Shown piece after piece: positions 34,657-43,798 of a DNA stretch of 64,000 bases (positions within the stretch are counted from its first letter, which is position 1; every line of letters begins with the position of its first letter). Origin of the DNA: Microvenator marinus (lineage in GTDB: Bacteria; Myxococcota_A; Bradymonadia; Bradymonadales; Bradymonadaceae); NCBI RefSeq assembly GCF_007993755.1, contig NZ_CP042467.1, positions 5,232,001 to 5,296,000 on the forward strand, written 5' to 3'. Under the pieces are notes generated by a model. That model was not told the origin of the DNA. It saw only the letters and a list, made by a program, of their open reading frames with translations, and ran no database searches. The position numbers were made by a program, and so were the translations under genes.

Positions 34657-36366
34657 ATGGAGAAGTTAGAGAGTACGTTAATCGAGGTCTTGAGCTTTCC
34701 GTGTGGCGTCTCGAGCGCCGGCTACCCGTATTTTGAACAAGAGGCGTGGGAAACGTTTCGCGACCGCGTTCCGCATCTGTTCACGGCCGGAACGCGTGTT
34801 CTCGAAATTCTAGAACGTCTCAAACCGGAGGCCGATGAAAACCGCGCGAGGGCGATTAAAGTTGCCGAACAAATCGTCAAGACAGCGTGTATTACTGCGC
34901 CGACCGACCTCTGGTTGATGCGCCACGTGCTCAGAACATTTAACGAGCTTGGTCTCTACCAAAGGCTTTTGGAGGGTGAGGCAATCTACCCGGCGGAGAC
35001 GTGGGTGGATGGTGTTCGACTGAATCCCTCGGAGCTCGAGACGGATCTTCACTTTCTCCTGGCCCGAGGTGTTGTGGAACAATACGACGAGAGTTTCAGA
35101 ATCGCAGGCCACGATAGAGTGCGCGAGTATCAGCGCATTGTAGAACGGCATCCTGCGGCGCTGACTCGCATCTGGGAACGTGCGCTTCGGGCAGAAACGA
35201 TGAGTCCTTCCGAGGTAGACCTCCTGGCATCGCTTGGACAGAATCTTGAGGAGTCGAAGCAGACCGTTCAAAATCACTGGATTCCGACGCTCGAAGAGAT
35301 TGAGATCGGCTATCGTTTGGTCCCACTCGTGCTCGCTATGCGGGCGTCCATGGATCTCAGCGGTTTTGAACAAGGCGCACATCTCGGTACGTTACGTGCC
35401 GGCCATCCACGCGTTGCTCAGAGCGCGCAACGGATTCTCGAATGTGCTGGGTGGTTAGACGGTGAGACGGTCACGGCGCTTGGCGCCCGTGGTTTCGCGC
35501 GTGCGCCAGGGCCTTTTGGAATCATCGAAACCTACAACGGCTACATGGAGCGAAGCGCGGATATTCTTTTAAACCGGTGTGAGTCCGTTTGGGTGGAACG
35601 GAGCGCCAATGTGGGTGCGTCTCAAGATGCGAACGCCGGAACCTTCAAGAAGGCCAACGATGCCTTGGATAAGTTTCGAGCCGACACCGGCTTTGAATTT
35701 CAGGTCTTTGTGGAACACGCCATCGGCAGAGGGGAAGCCACGCGGCAGCGGTTTCAACGCGACGGCGACCGACTTCAATACGTGGGCGCTGACCTCGAAG
35801 ACGCGGCGATCGACGCGGCTATCGTGGAGCAGCAAGCTGGGAGGCTTCCTGCGAACATGTTTTTTGTCCGGCACGCGGACATTGGAAAGCCGGAGGTTCT
35901 GATCGCCGAGATGCAGGCAGCCGGCGTGGCCACATACGGTGCTGTGATGATGGTCGGCAATGGTTTTCACGAGGTTCGAAACCAAAGCGACGAAACCATG
36001 GTCGAGGTGTTCAAAGGGTACGCCCGCGCGGGGTTCATCCTGCTCTTCACCGAGGAAAATGCGCTCTCCGTGGATGATCTGCGAGCTACCGCTTACAACA
36101 CGTATCATGCGGGGTTTAAGTACGTTCACGAGAAGTCAGGGCAGGGGCTTCGGCCGTCCGAGCCTCGCCCGAAACCTCGTCTCGGAAAGCCGCTGAGGGC
36201 GCCGTGGAGTTTGTGCGCAAAACAGGCTGGTTACACGCGGCTTGACGTGTATTGTACGCGAACTCGGACGATCTATCCGCACAAGCCCGCCAGTGGCCAT
36301 AACCCGTCGATTAGTGTTAATCACTTCTTTGTGCCAGACTTGATTCTGGCGGAGATTGAGAAATGA
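34657..36366 (+). CDS. SAM-dependent methyltransferase-like protein with N-terminal helical region
   Basis: 569 residues (AAGGGTG before ATG). The first ~280 residues are helical with no membrane segment. The second half has FGIIETYNGYMERSADILL, FEFQVFVEHAIGRGEATRQRF, GADLEDAAIDAA, VATYGAVMMVGNGFHEVRNQ, FILLFTEENALSVDDLRATAYNTYHAGFKYVHEKSG. The order and spacing resemble class I methyltransferase folds (the GADLE acidic turn, GNGFHE), but the usual DxGxGxG is not clear. Call is tentative. The next gene, a small membrane protein, overlaps by 4 bp (ATGA at 36363). Confidence 0.62.
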   Translation: MEKLESTLIEVLSFPCGVSSAGYPYFEQEAWETFRDRVPHLFTAGTRVLEILERLKPEADENRARAIKVAEQIVKTACITAPTDLWLMRHVLRTFNELGLYQRLLEGEAIYPAETWVDGVRLNPSELETDLHFLLARGVVEQYDESFRIAGHDRVREYQRIVERHPAALTRIWERALRAETMSPSEVDLLASLGQNLEESKQTVQNHWIPTLEEIEIGYRLVPLVLAMRASMDLSGFEQGAHLGTLRAGHPRVAQSAQRILECAGWLDGETVTALGARGFARAPGPFGIIETYNGYMERSADILLNRCESVWVERSANVGASQDANAGTFKKANDALDKFRADTGFEFQVFVEHAIGRGEATRQRFQRDGDRLQYVGADLEDAAIDAAIVEQQAGRLPANMFFVRHADIGKPEVLIAEMQAAGVATYGAVMMVGNGFHEVRNQSDETMVEVFKGYARAGFILLFTEENALSVDDLRATAYNTYHAGFKYVHEKSGQGLRPSEPRPKPRLGKPLRAPWSLCAKQAGYTRLDVYCTRTRTIYPHKPASGHNPSISVNHFFVPDLILAEIEK

Positions 36367-36767
36367 CGACAACATTTGCGACTTTATTTGGGATTGTGGT
36401 TTTGGTGGCCCTGGTTGTGCCGATGGTACGACCTCGAGGCGTGGACTCGATGATTCGTCAGGCCAGAAAGGACGGCGATTTGTCCAAGCTCTCCCGCATG
36501 CTCTGCGCCACGCCAGTAGCGACCCGTGCCGACTCCATCGATCAGGTATGCACCCGACTTTGGAACCTCTACGAGCGTGAGCTCGTTGCCGAGCTACTGA
36601 CTAAGATTGCGCCGTCTACGGACGATATGATCGTGCAGTATTGGATGAGACAGGTCTTGGAGATCGAGCCTGAAATTGCCGCCGAAACCTTTACGATTGG
36701 CTTCCTCGAAGAACACTTCAATCCGGAAGTTGCTTCGAAGTGTGGTCGGCGAGGATGCTGCGGTTAA
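36363..36767 (+). CDS. Small membrane-anchored protein with Cys-rich C-terminal tail
   Basis: 134 residues: one N-terminal membrane segment (ATLFGIVVLVALVVPMV), a helical domain (DSMIRQARKDGDLSKLSRML, LWNLYERELVAELLTKI), and the tail ASKCGRRGCCG with three Cys in the last eight residues. Coupled to the methyltransferase-like gene by a 4-bp overlap, and its last 50 bp overlap the convergent ybdG-like gene. I do not know the family. The Cys/Gly/Arg tail could bind metal or be modified; this is untested. Confidence 0.7.
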   Translation: MTTTFATLFGIVVLVALVVPMVRPRGVDSMIRQARKDGDLSKLSRMLCATPVATRADSIDQVCTRLWNLYERELVAELLTKIAPSTDDMIVQYWMRQVLEIEPEIAAETFTIGFLEEHFNPEVASKCGRRGCCG

Positions 36768-37998
36768 GAGCTTCGAAGTCTCGTCCAGCGGGCGCTTGGA
36801 ATGCCCTCAAACCAAACTCGGGGAGGACTGCCATGAGATGGTCGAAGATATCGGCCTGAATCGCTTCGTAATGGGCCCACCGTGTGTCTTTGGAGAACAC
36901 ATAGATCTCAATGGGTAGTCCCGATTCCGTGGGCTGAAGCTGTCTTACAAGGAACGAGAACTCTTCGTGTATCTGAGGGTTGGTGCGCAAGTAAGCCACA
37001 AGATAAGCGCGAAGGGTGCCAACATTGGTGAGCCACCGTTTGTTCACCATGAGCTCCTGGGCACCTTCGGGCAATTTGGCATTGTGCTCTTTGAGCTCCT
37101 CCTTCTTCCGTTCGATATACTCGTGAAGAACTTGGATTTTCGAGAATTTTTCGATTTCATCTTCGCTCAGGAAACGGATGGTGTTCATGTCGATGAGTAG
37201 GCTGCGCTTGATTCGGCGGCCGCCAGCCTCAAACACATTTCTCCAGTTCTTGAATGAGTGCTCCAGGAATTTATGGGTTGGAATCACTGTGATCGTACCA
37301 TCCCAATTTTTGACCTTCACCACGTTCAGGGCGATGTCCACCACGTCGCCATCGGCGCCAAAATTGGGCATTTCGATCCAATCCCCGACTCGAATGAGGT
37401 CGTTATTGGTAAGCTGCACACCCGCCACCAATGAGAGCAGTGTGTCTCTAAAGATTACCAATAACACGGCGGTCATCGCGCCAAGACCGGTGAGGAAGTA
37501 CCACGGGGACTCGTTCATCAACGCCGCGACGGCATAGATAAGGGCGAAGAGATAAACCGCGATTTGAACGACCTGGATATAACTCTTGATCGGCCTGCCA
37601 CGTGCCACTTCGTACTTGGCATAGATCGCGTTGACCGCACCCAAGAATGCGCTCGCCGCGCGAGCCACAACCATGACGATTGTGGCCACAACAACCCGTT
37701 GAACCAGATCGACAATGTCTTCTCCGAGATTTGGTACAAAGACCATTCCCCAGCGGATTACAAGTGCGGGTGCAATGGGCGCAAGGCGCTCAAAAACCTT
37801 CTCCTCCGCGATCACATCGTCCCACCAGATGCTGCTTCGTTTCACCAATTTGCTGATGCCACGAAGTATCAGGCGGCTCGCAATCAGGTGCGCGATAGCG
37901 GCGATGACGAGCACTCCCGCAATCCAGGCCGCGCTCTCAAAAAAGAGGGCCCAATCGATCTCAAAACTCTTTAACCATTCAATTTCTGTAGGATTCAT
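36718..37998 (-). CDS. ybdG: YbdG-type MscS-family mechanosensitive channel
   Basis: 426 residues; GGGGGC upstream of ATG 37998. Several N-terminal membrane segments, then the MscS pore-lining and beta domain: GLGAMTAVLLVIFRDTLLSLVAGVQL, DLIRVGDWIEMPNFGADGDV, NVVKVKNWDGTITVIPTH, FKNWRNVFEAGGRRIKRSL and IEIYVFSKDTRWAHYEAIQADIFDH. These match E. coli YbdG (miniconductance channel) over its whole length in my memory of that protein. It releases solutes on hypo-osmotic shock. The 3' end overlaps the small membrane protein gene on the other strand. Confidence 0.93.
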   Translation of the reverse strand: MNPTEIEWLKSFEIDWALFFESAAWIAGVLVIAAIAHLIASRLILRGISKLVKRSSIWWDDVIAEEKVFERLAPIAPALVIRWGMVFVPNLGEDIVDLVQRVVVATIVMVVARAASAFLGAVNAIYAKYEVARGRPIKSYIQVVQIAVYLFALIYAVAALMNESPWYFLTGLGAMTAVLLVIFRDTLLSLVAGVQLTNNDLIRVGDWIEMPNFGADGDVVDIALNVVKVKNWDGTITVIPTHKFLEHSFKNWRNVFEAGGRRIKRSLLIDMNTIRFLSEDEIEKFSKIQVLHEYIERKKEELKEHNAKLPEGAQELMVNKRWLTNVGTLRAYLVAYLRTNPQIHEEFSFLVRQLQPTESGLPIEIYVFSKDTRWAHYEAIQADIFDHLMAVLPEFGLRAFQAPAGRDFEALNRSILADHTSKQLPD

Positions 37999-38042
37999 AA
38001 TGCCCCCTTAGGCTAAGACAGCGTTATTCTCAAGGGTCTTCG

Positions 38043-38855
38043 CTAAGCCGACGCCTTTGAGAATTCAGAGAAAACCTGTCTGGACTTTGCCAAGATTCTA
38101 CCTTGGCCGTCCCCAAAGGTCGCCTCGGTGTCGGCGTATCCTTCTTGAGAAAAGGTCGTCTTTGCGTCGTACGAAAACCACTCCGTGGAGGCGATGGTCG
38201 TGTGAGCGTCTGGAGTAAACGCAACCGACCAGGTGGCCGTGCTTCCTCTTGCGGGGAAGGTCAGCGCGGACCAAATGGCGGGTGGCCACGCATCGATTAG
38301 CGCCAGTATGGATGCGGGCATGGAGTGCGCTTCAGGGGAGAGAAACTCAAGTTCGGACTTGGACCGAACCCAACCTTGTGCACGCGCTGCTGCACCGCTC
38401 AGCGGGAACGCATCACCTGACCATTTGTACTCAAAATGGGAGGTAAACTCCGGGGCGAGTCCCTGACCAAAGTCGATTGTGTGAAGGGTGTCAGGGGCCG
38501 GAAGAACTAGAGGTTCTGACACGATATCAAGCCCGGTTTTCCTCGCCTCACCAAACGCGAAAAGACCTATTGTTTTGACTTCCCCGTTTTGCTCAATCTC
38601 CGTCTGCAGATGGGTCATCGAAGAGCCCTCCCGCAAGACCCGGCGCTTGAGGGTAGCGGGGCCCGACTCAAGCGGGCCAACAAACGAGATGGTGGCCGAG
38701 CGCGCCGACCCAGAAACGCCTGCAGTGGCGCCCATCATCAAATAGGCTCCCGCTAAGCCGCCGTAGACCGCACGGCCTTGACCCCATGTTTCCGGGACGG
38801 AAATTTCAAACCTTTCCGGCGATTCGGTTGGGTTGATTTGAAAAATGACTCCCAT
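38043..38855 (-). CDS. Acyl-CoA thioesterase-like protein (double hotdog)
   Basis: 270 residues from ATG 38855 (AAGGAG seven bases upstream; a longer frame to 38984 is inside the upstream gene). PETWGQGRAVYGGLAGAYLMMGA and ARSATISFVGPLESGPATLKRRV, then SMTHLQTEIEQNGE and AFGEAR, look like the N-terminal hotdog of TesB-type thioesterases (TE-II). The C-terminal half SALTFPARGSTATWSVAF, SYDAKTTFSQEGYADTEATFGDGQGRILAKSRQ is the second hotdog, with the usual GRI-A-S-Q end. Substrate unknown. 44 bp separate it from ybdG and 10 bp from the 759-residue gene. Confidence 0.82.
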   Translation of the reverse strand: MGVIFQINPTESPERFEISVPETWGQGRAVYGGLAGAYLMMGATAGVSGSARSATISFVGPLESGPATLKRRVLREGSSMTHLQTEIEQNGEVKTIGLFAFGEARKTGLDIVSEPLVLPAPDTLHTIDFGQGLAPEFTSHFEYKWSGDAFPLSGAAARAQGWVRSKSELEFLSPEAHSMPASILALIDAWPPAIWSALTFPARGSTATWSVAFTPDAHTTIASTEWFSYDAKTTFSQEGYADTEATFGDGQGRILAKSRQVFSEFSKASA

Positions 38856-38865
38856 TTTTGACTCC

Positions 38866-41145
38866 TTATGGTGCTGCGGCTGGAGCCTCTCCTGCCGGCG
38901 CGGCATCAGCGGCTGGCTCTGCAGCTTTGGCTGCCTCAGCTTCGGCCTCAGCCTTGATCTTGTCTGCAGTGTTCCGCGGCGCATACTCGCCCAGAACTTC
39001 TACACTAGATGCCTGAGGCGGGAGGTAGGTATCAAGTTTACCTAGATACCAGGCGATGGCGGCTCCAATGAGTACGAAGAGAAAGACCCAAACACCCCAA
39101 TGGCGCTTCTTCTCGGCAAAAGGATCGACGTGGTCGCGCGCCGCGCCTTCTGGCAATACCGCAAGGCTTGTCAGCGAGCGTCCAAACGGTACGTTGATTT
39201 TCGCAAGCGAGTTCACAGCCCATCCGTTCGCGTCCAGAAGCGGGCCTAGATTGCGTTTTCGGAGCTTCATCCACGCAATTGCCATGGACGGTCCGCTGAT
39301 GACTAAAAGTAGCGCTAGGAAGCCCACAGGCATCCAGATTCCTAGTCCAAAGAACGCCTCTAGAATCATGCCGAGCGCTGCGGTGAGACCACCGACGGCA
39401 ACGCCGAGAGCAGCCACTACGCCAACGTCCAGCTTCTTTGATTCGGCGGGCTTTGTTTCCACGGCCTTTCCACCAGTAGCCGCCGCATCTGTTGCTTTGG
39501 CGGCGCCATCAACCTTGGCTTGCGACTTCGCTTCTGCGTCTTGCGCGCGCTTTGAGATTTGATCTTCGATCATGCGCAAGAACTTCTTGTACGGACTCCA
39601 GAACGCCTGTCGAATACTGATGGGGTTTTCTACGATCTTAGTGACCGTCGCGTCCCAATCGTTTCCGTCTCGGTCGTAGAAGACGCCGTTTCGGCCCACC
39701 ATGAGGTTGTCGATGTCGCCATCTGTGACTGCCGCGGCAATGGCCATCTTTTCGCCCTTCGCATTCTTCAAATCACAGTAGAGGAGGTAGGCATTGGAGT
39801 GGCTCGCCATGGAGGCGTGTCGCCCAGCATCGGTAACATGGACGCACAAATTACAGGCGCGACGGTCAATATAGAGGGTGCCGAGCTGGAAAATCCCTGG
39901 GCTGGTCGCCGAGTAGAAATCGCGGAACGCCACAAAGTTATTGGCGATAGCCATGAGATCTCGATTGAAGCGAACGAGCTTCTCTACGTTTTCCAAAGCC
40001 TTCGCCATGGGTTCGACTTCGAGATCCTTGTCGATCAACGCCTTCAAGTCGTCGCGTCCGGTACCTGCATTTAGCTCCTTGATGCGTTCAGCACTCAGGT
40101 CACCTACCGATGCTTCCGGCTTTGCGGAAACCCACTTTTCATACGCCGAAAACTTCGCGCAAATCTCCAACCACTCCGACTCCAAAAGACCCACTTTTTC
40201 GCCCAAAATCGGAACAATCGCCTTGTCTCGGAATGCGTGAATTGCTTTCATCCATGCGGGATTGAGCCCTTCGTGAAGTGGTAGGGTCTGGTTGTCTGAG
40301 ACGCGGGCGAGCGGGAAATGAGCGACTTCTTCGCTGCTGATGTGCAGGTCTTTTGCCGCGATGGCCAGGTATTCTGTCTCTTCGCGATTCAGCGCCGTGA
40401 GGGCACGTGAGTCGTAGGCAGCCACATTGACGCGGGCGAAATAGTCGTCAACTTTGGCTCGAACGGCCTTGATGGCCTCCCAGGCTGCTTGCGTATCGTC
40501 GCCGAGGGGCTTTACATCTTCAGCAACCCCGTCCTCGAGCCATGTCGCATGGGCAGCAATGTTGTCGAAAAAGGTGTCGATCTGTGCGGCGTTTAGGCCC
40601 GGGTCGCTGTTGCGATCTGTACTCGGCTCAGCGGTTGCTTTGAGCGCATCTGCGAAAACGGCCGCAAGCGTTTCGTCTTCCACGGAACTCGCCGGGATTA
40701 CGCCGTCACCGTTCCATTTCTGCTTGTCGAAACTCGCGGTTGCGGCTTCAGTATCTTCGACCGAGATCTCCTTTGCTCCGGCCTTGTCGACCGTCTCCAG
40801 AATTCTTTCGGCCGTCTTCTTTAGAAGTTTGGAGTCGTCCGTGCCTTCAGAAATTGCAGAGAGGACCAGGGATGCCTTTCTGTTGGCCAAGACTTCCACG
40901 TCGCTCAGCATGCGTCCACACCACTCGGCTGCTTCGATCATCTCGCTGGCTCGGACGCGCTTATCCTTGTCCGTATCCAAAAGTTCGAGGGTTCGTTCGT
41001 CGAATTCTACGCCCGTAGTTGGGCACGCGAGGGCAACCCAAAGCTTTTGGTCGAGTGCGCGCAGGTTGATGAGATCTTTGCCGGTTTGAAGTTGAACTTG
41101 GTCCACCCCACCTGCCACGAAAAAACGCCATGAATGTTCGGCCAT
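38866..41145 (-). CDS. Large membrane protein of unknown function with EF-hand-like site
   Basis: 759 residues. A soluble N-terminal region of about 570 residues holds an EF-hand-like loop DTDKDKRVRASEM near residue 56, many helices, and CNLCVHVTDAGRHASMASHSNA near residue 430. A membrane region follows with at least three spans (VGVVAALGVAVGGLTAALGMIL, MPVGFLALLLVISGPSMAI and WGVWVFLFVLIGAAIAWYLG). The C-terminus is Ala/Glu/Pro-rich (PAADAAPAGEAPAAAP). GGAG precedes the ATG. I do not recognise the family; similar large proteins with a helical part and Ala-rich tail occur in myxobacteria. It precedes the thioesterase gene by 10 bp. Confidence 0.72.
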   Translation of the reverse strand: MAEHSWRFFVAGGVDQVQLQTGKDLINLRALDQKLWVALACPTTGVEFDERTLELLDTDKDKRVRASEMIEAAEWCGRMLSDVEVLANRKASLVLSAISEGTDDSKLLKKTAERILETVDKAGAKEISVEDTEAATASFDKQKWNGDGVIPASSVEDETLAAVFADALKATAEPSTDRNSDPGLNAAQIDTFFDNIAAHATWLEDGVAEDVKPLGDDTQAAWEAIKAVRAKVDDYFARVNVAAYDSRALTALNREETEYLAIAAKDLHISSEEVAHFPLARVSDNQTLPLHEGLNPAWMKAIHAFRDKAIVPILGEKVGLLESEWLEICAKFSAYEKWVSAKPEASVGDLSAERIKELNAGTGRDDLKALIDKDLEVEPMAKALENVEKLVRFNRDLMAIANNFVAFRDFYSATSPGIFQLGTLYIDRRACNLCVHVTDAGRHASMASHSNAYLLYCDLKNAKGEKMAIAAAVTDGDIDNLMVGRNGVFYDRDGNDWDATVTKIVENPISIRQAFWSPYKKFLRMIEDQISKRAQDAEAKSQAKVDGAAKATDAAATGGKAVETKPAESKKLDVGVVAALGVAVGGLTAALGMILEAFFGLGIWMPVGFLALLLVISGPSMAIAWMKLRKRNLGPLLDANGWAVNSLAKINVPFGRSLTSLAVLPEGAARDHVDPFAEKKRHWGVWVFLFVLIGAAIAWYLGKLDTYLPPQASSVEVLGEYAPRNTADKIKAEAEAEAAKAAEPAADAAPAGEAPAAAP

Positions 41146-41160
41146 CCCTTAATCTCCAAG

Positions 41161-41200
41161 AAAAATCAAAGTCCCCCGAAGAGCTATCACTCGCGGGGGA
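41161..41200 (-). terminator. Likely intrinsic terminator after the Tyr-rich lipoprotein gene
   Basis: TCCCCCG (41172-41178) pairs with CGGGGGA (41194-41200). On the minus strand a T-rich stretch follows (A-run 41161-41170 on plus). It lies 35 bp beyond the stop at 41236. Confidence 0.65.
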
Positions 41201-41235
41201 TTGGCGCAATCAGGGAGAGCCTTTCCGAGCGTTCA

Positions 41236-42546
41236 TCAGCGGCGAATTGGTGCGCCTCGTCGGTCTGATTTGGAGCTTGGGAGCCCGCGAGTAGTGTCGG
41301 ACTTGCCGCTCTCCTTCTTCGAAGAGGATTTCGACTTGCCTGGGCCGTATGCAGGGTCAGCTGCGTGATTCGGATCCACTCGGTACTTCGAAGTCGTGTT
41401 CTGCGGTGCTGGCTTTCCTTTGACATTTCCAGCGTTGTTCGGATTTCGCCTTCCTTGTGGGATGGCCGAATCGCGAGTTCGTGGCTGATACCTTTCGCGT
41501 TCGATGGTGTTCGACTTTCGAGGCTGGTTGTCGAAGGTTCGAGTCGGGCGATCGTATCCTACGCTATTTCCGCGGGTGGTCGTCTCGGCGTTGCGGCGGC
41601 TAGGAGTGCTCACAGTCTTGCCGCGTGTGGTCGGAGTGTTTTGGAACCGGTCACGGGTCTGCTCAGGGCGATTGTTGTTTTGCCGAGGCACATTTCTGAC
41701 TGGGACATTTCTGTTCGGGATGTTGCTCGAGGGCAAGCCGCGGTCTGAGTTCGTGTTTACAGGGCGAGTCGTTTTACTTGGACGAGTTGTGTTGATGGGC
41801 CGTCCAGCATTCACGGGCCCTCCAGTGTCTACGGGCTTGCCAGTGTTTACCGGCCGGCCCGTATTGACTGGCTTGCCTGCATGTGCGGGTCGCCCAGTAT
41901 TTACGGGCTTTCCTGTGGTTCGAGTATCAGAAGGACTTTGGTCCAAGCCACGCCCTCGGTCGGCTGTGTTTTGAGGAATCGTAATCGTCTTTGGCACCCG
42001 CTTCTTTGGAGTCGCCTTAGGCGTCACACCGCGCTCTGGGCGAGCATCCGCTACCTTGCCACCGGTCTTGGTGCGTACTGGGCGGTCGACAGGCCGACGA
42101 GTACGATCGTTGTGCGTCTTGGTGGTCGGACGAGACGTTGTGTCACGCACTCGCGGATGGTTGCTTGTGTCGGCATGCGTACGCTGAGGCCGTTTGCCTG
42201 AGTAATAACGGTCGCGGTCGCGAGGGCGAATATGACGCTCACTCACGTATCGGCGCTCGTGCTCAATCCAAATGTACGTGGTGTTTTGATAGACGTAAGT
42301 ATCGCCGTAGTACACGTAGATAAACTCGCGCTCGTACTCGGTGGGTGCCGGGTATACGTAAGTTTCTTCGTAGTAGGTATCGGCGTAGCCGTCGTACCCG
42401 GGCTCGTAATACACGTCCTCGTAGTACGTATCTTCGTAATAAGGGTCGTGAGTGGTCTCTGTATAAACCGTGCGAGAATGCCCGCCAGTGACACACGCTG
42501 ATGCGAACATGCTGAGGGCTGCAAGTAGTAGAAGTTTCGGAGTCAT
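41236..42546 (-). CDS. Tyr-rich, basic, low-complexity lipoprotein with GKPVNTGRP repeats
   Basis: 436 residues from ATG 42546 (GAGGAAA upstream). Signal TPKLLLLAALSMFASAC. The first ~80 mature residues are Tyr/Glu-rich (YYEDTYYEDVYYEPGYDGY). The rest is basic, Pro/Thr/Asn-rich and disordered, with a six-residue repeat (GKPVNTGRPVNTGKPV, DNA about 41770-41900) and further RPxNT variants. No known domain. Surface-exposed disordered lipoprotein is the most likely reading. The repeat DNA and low complexity could allow length change between strains. Confidence 0.75.
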   Translation of the reverse strand: MTPKLLLLAALSMFASACVTGGHSRTVYTETTHDPYYEDTYYEDVYYEPGYDGYADTYYEETYVYPAPTEYEREFIYVYYGDTYVYQNTTYIWIEHERRYVSERHIRPRDRDRYYSGKRPQRTHADTSNHPRVRDTTSRPTTKTHNDRTRRPVDRPVRTKTGGKVADARPERGVTPKATPKKRVPKTITIPQNTADRGRGLDQSPSDTRTTGKPVNTGRPAHAGKPVNTGRPVNTGKPVDTGGPVNAGRPINTTRPSKTTRPVNTNSDRGLPSSNIPNRNVPVRNVPRQNNNRPEQTRDRFQNTPTTRGKTVSTPSRRNAETTTRGNSVGYDRPTRTFDNQPRKSNTIERERYQPRTRDSAIPQGRRNPNNAGNVKGKPAPQNTTSKYRVDPNHAADPAYGPGKSKSSSKKESGKSDTTRGLPSSKSDRRGAPIRR

Positions 42547-42606
42547 AATCTTTCCTCGGGTAAGTTCGTTCACATCAACTCAGACGCTCTGCTTTCTGGG
42601 AAATTC

Positions 42607-42635
42607 AAAAAGTAGAGGAGGGCTCTCTCCTCCTC
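42607..42635 (-). terminator. Intrinsic terminator after the vWA lipoprotein gene
   Basis: GAGGAGG at 42615-42621 and CCTCCTC at 42629-42635 form a 7-bp stem; on the minus strand TACTTTTT follows. It sits 34 bp after the stop at 42669. Confidence 0.7.
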
Positions 42636-42668
42636 AGACGGGCGGCGCGAAAAGCAACTCACCACCTC

Positions 42669-43733
42669 TCAAGGGGCGAGGAAGAACCAGGGGAGCTCGG
42701 AATTGCCGGAGAGAATGCGGCCTTCAACGAGAGAACCACTCGCGGGAGCTGAACCGCCTTCCCAGCATTCGTAGGTTTCTTCGGTGTAGCCTTCGGCCAG
42801 GCCGTCAGCTACCGCGTCGAAGAGGTCGTAGAGCCGTCCTGGCTCGTCTACCGAAGAATAGAAGCCGCCGGTTCGTTGTGCCACGCGCTGCAAATCCAAA
42901 ACGGTGTTTGTCTGTTGATCACCATAAGCTTCCGGGTCCCAGGCCGATGCCGAAGCTGGCCCAAGTCCGATGGCGAAGATCGGCACGCCTGCAGCAATTG
43001 CCTCACGGCTGACCGAGTCCAGATCGAAGTACGTCGATTGGTTATCCTGGCCATCGCTCAGGATCACGATTGCACTTCCTACGTCTTCACCGGTCTCGCG
43101 GTTCAGGTTTTGCCTCGCGATCGCGGTCTCTTCGATCATCTCTCCGAGCGAGTCCCAGAGCGGTGTACCAACGGGCTCGTACCCCATGAGTTGGTCAACA
43201 GAAGCCTCGGCGTGCTCGGAAGAGTCCGTAAAGTCCGACAAGATTCTGGTCGCTAGCATTTCAGGATGTGGCGTGGGGCCGAATTCTCCCAAGAAGAGAT
43301 CGCTTCTCGGGGCAACGTCTTGGACTTTCCAAACGAATCGCCTCGCCGCGCCAACCCGCTCACGGCCCGGGTCGTGAGGACACGTGTCACACTCACCGTT
43401 AAAATACTCGAGTTCCATGCTGCCAGACCCATCCACGAGCACTGTGAAAGCGTTGACGGGTGCCCCACCACGAGGCGTGTGGCCGCGGCGCCGACACTCC
43501 GACCATTGGCCAAACGAGTCGCGAGTTTGGACTTTAGCATCCGGCCCAATTCGCTCTCCGACGCTCAAAACCACCTGCCCAGAATTGCGGAAATCACTGC
43601 TCGGATTGGCACTCAGAAGAGATTGAGCCGTAAATTCTCCAGACTCGATCGAATCCACAAAATCGTTGAATTCAGCGAGTTCTTGGCAGCCAGAAAGAAG
43701 GAAAAGAAGCGGAAGGGTCAGAAGGCGTTTCAT
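42669..43733 (-). CDS. von Willebrand factor A domain lipoprotein
   Basis: 354 residues from ATG 43733 (GGAGAATTTCAA upstream; a longer frame reaches 43808). Signal RLLTLPLLFLLSGC, lipobox Cys at 16. vWA domain: FTVLVDGSGSMELEYFNGEC with a MIDAS DxSxS-like DGSGS, then GTPLWDSLGEMIEETA, GSAIVILSDGQDN and IPIFAIGLGPAS. A short Cys pair (CDTCPHDPGR) is inserted in the first loop. Divalent-metal-dependent protein binding outside the inner membrane is the usual vWA role. It is followed downstream by the Tyr-rich lipoprotein gene. Confidence 0.9.
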   Translation of the reverse strand: MKRLLTLPLLFLLSGCQELAEFNDFVDSIESGEFTAQSLLSANPSSDFRNSGQVVLSVGERIGPDAKVQTRDSFGQWSECRRRGHTPRGGAPVNAFTVLVDGSGSMELEYFNGECDTCPHDPGRERVGAARRFVWKVQDVAPRSDLFLGEFGPTPHPEMLATRILSDFTDSSEHAEASVDQLMGYEPVGTPLWDSLGEMIEETAIARQNLNRETGEDVGSAIVILSDGQDNQSTYFDLDSVSREAIAAGVPIFAIGLGPASASAWDPEAYGDQQTNTVLDLQRVAQRTGGFYSSVDEPGRLYDLFDAVADGLAEGYTEETYECWEGGSAPASGSLVEGRILSGNSELPWFFLAP

Positions 43734-43798
43734 TTGAAATTCTCCAGTGGGTCTATGCCTTTGGGACGGCATCGAGGCTGGAAAATTCAAAGACGAGA

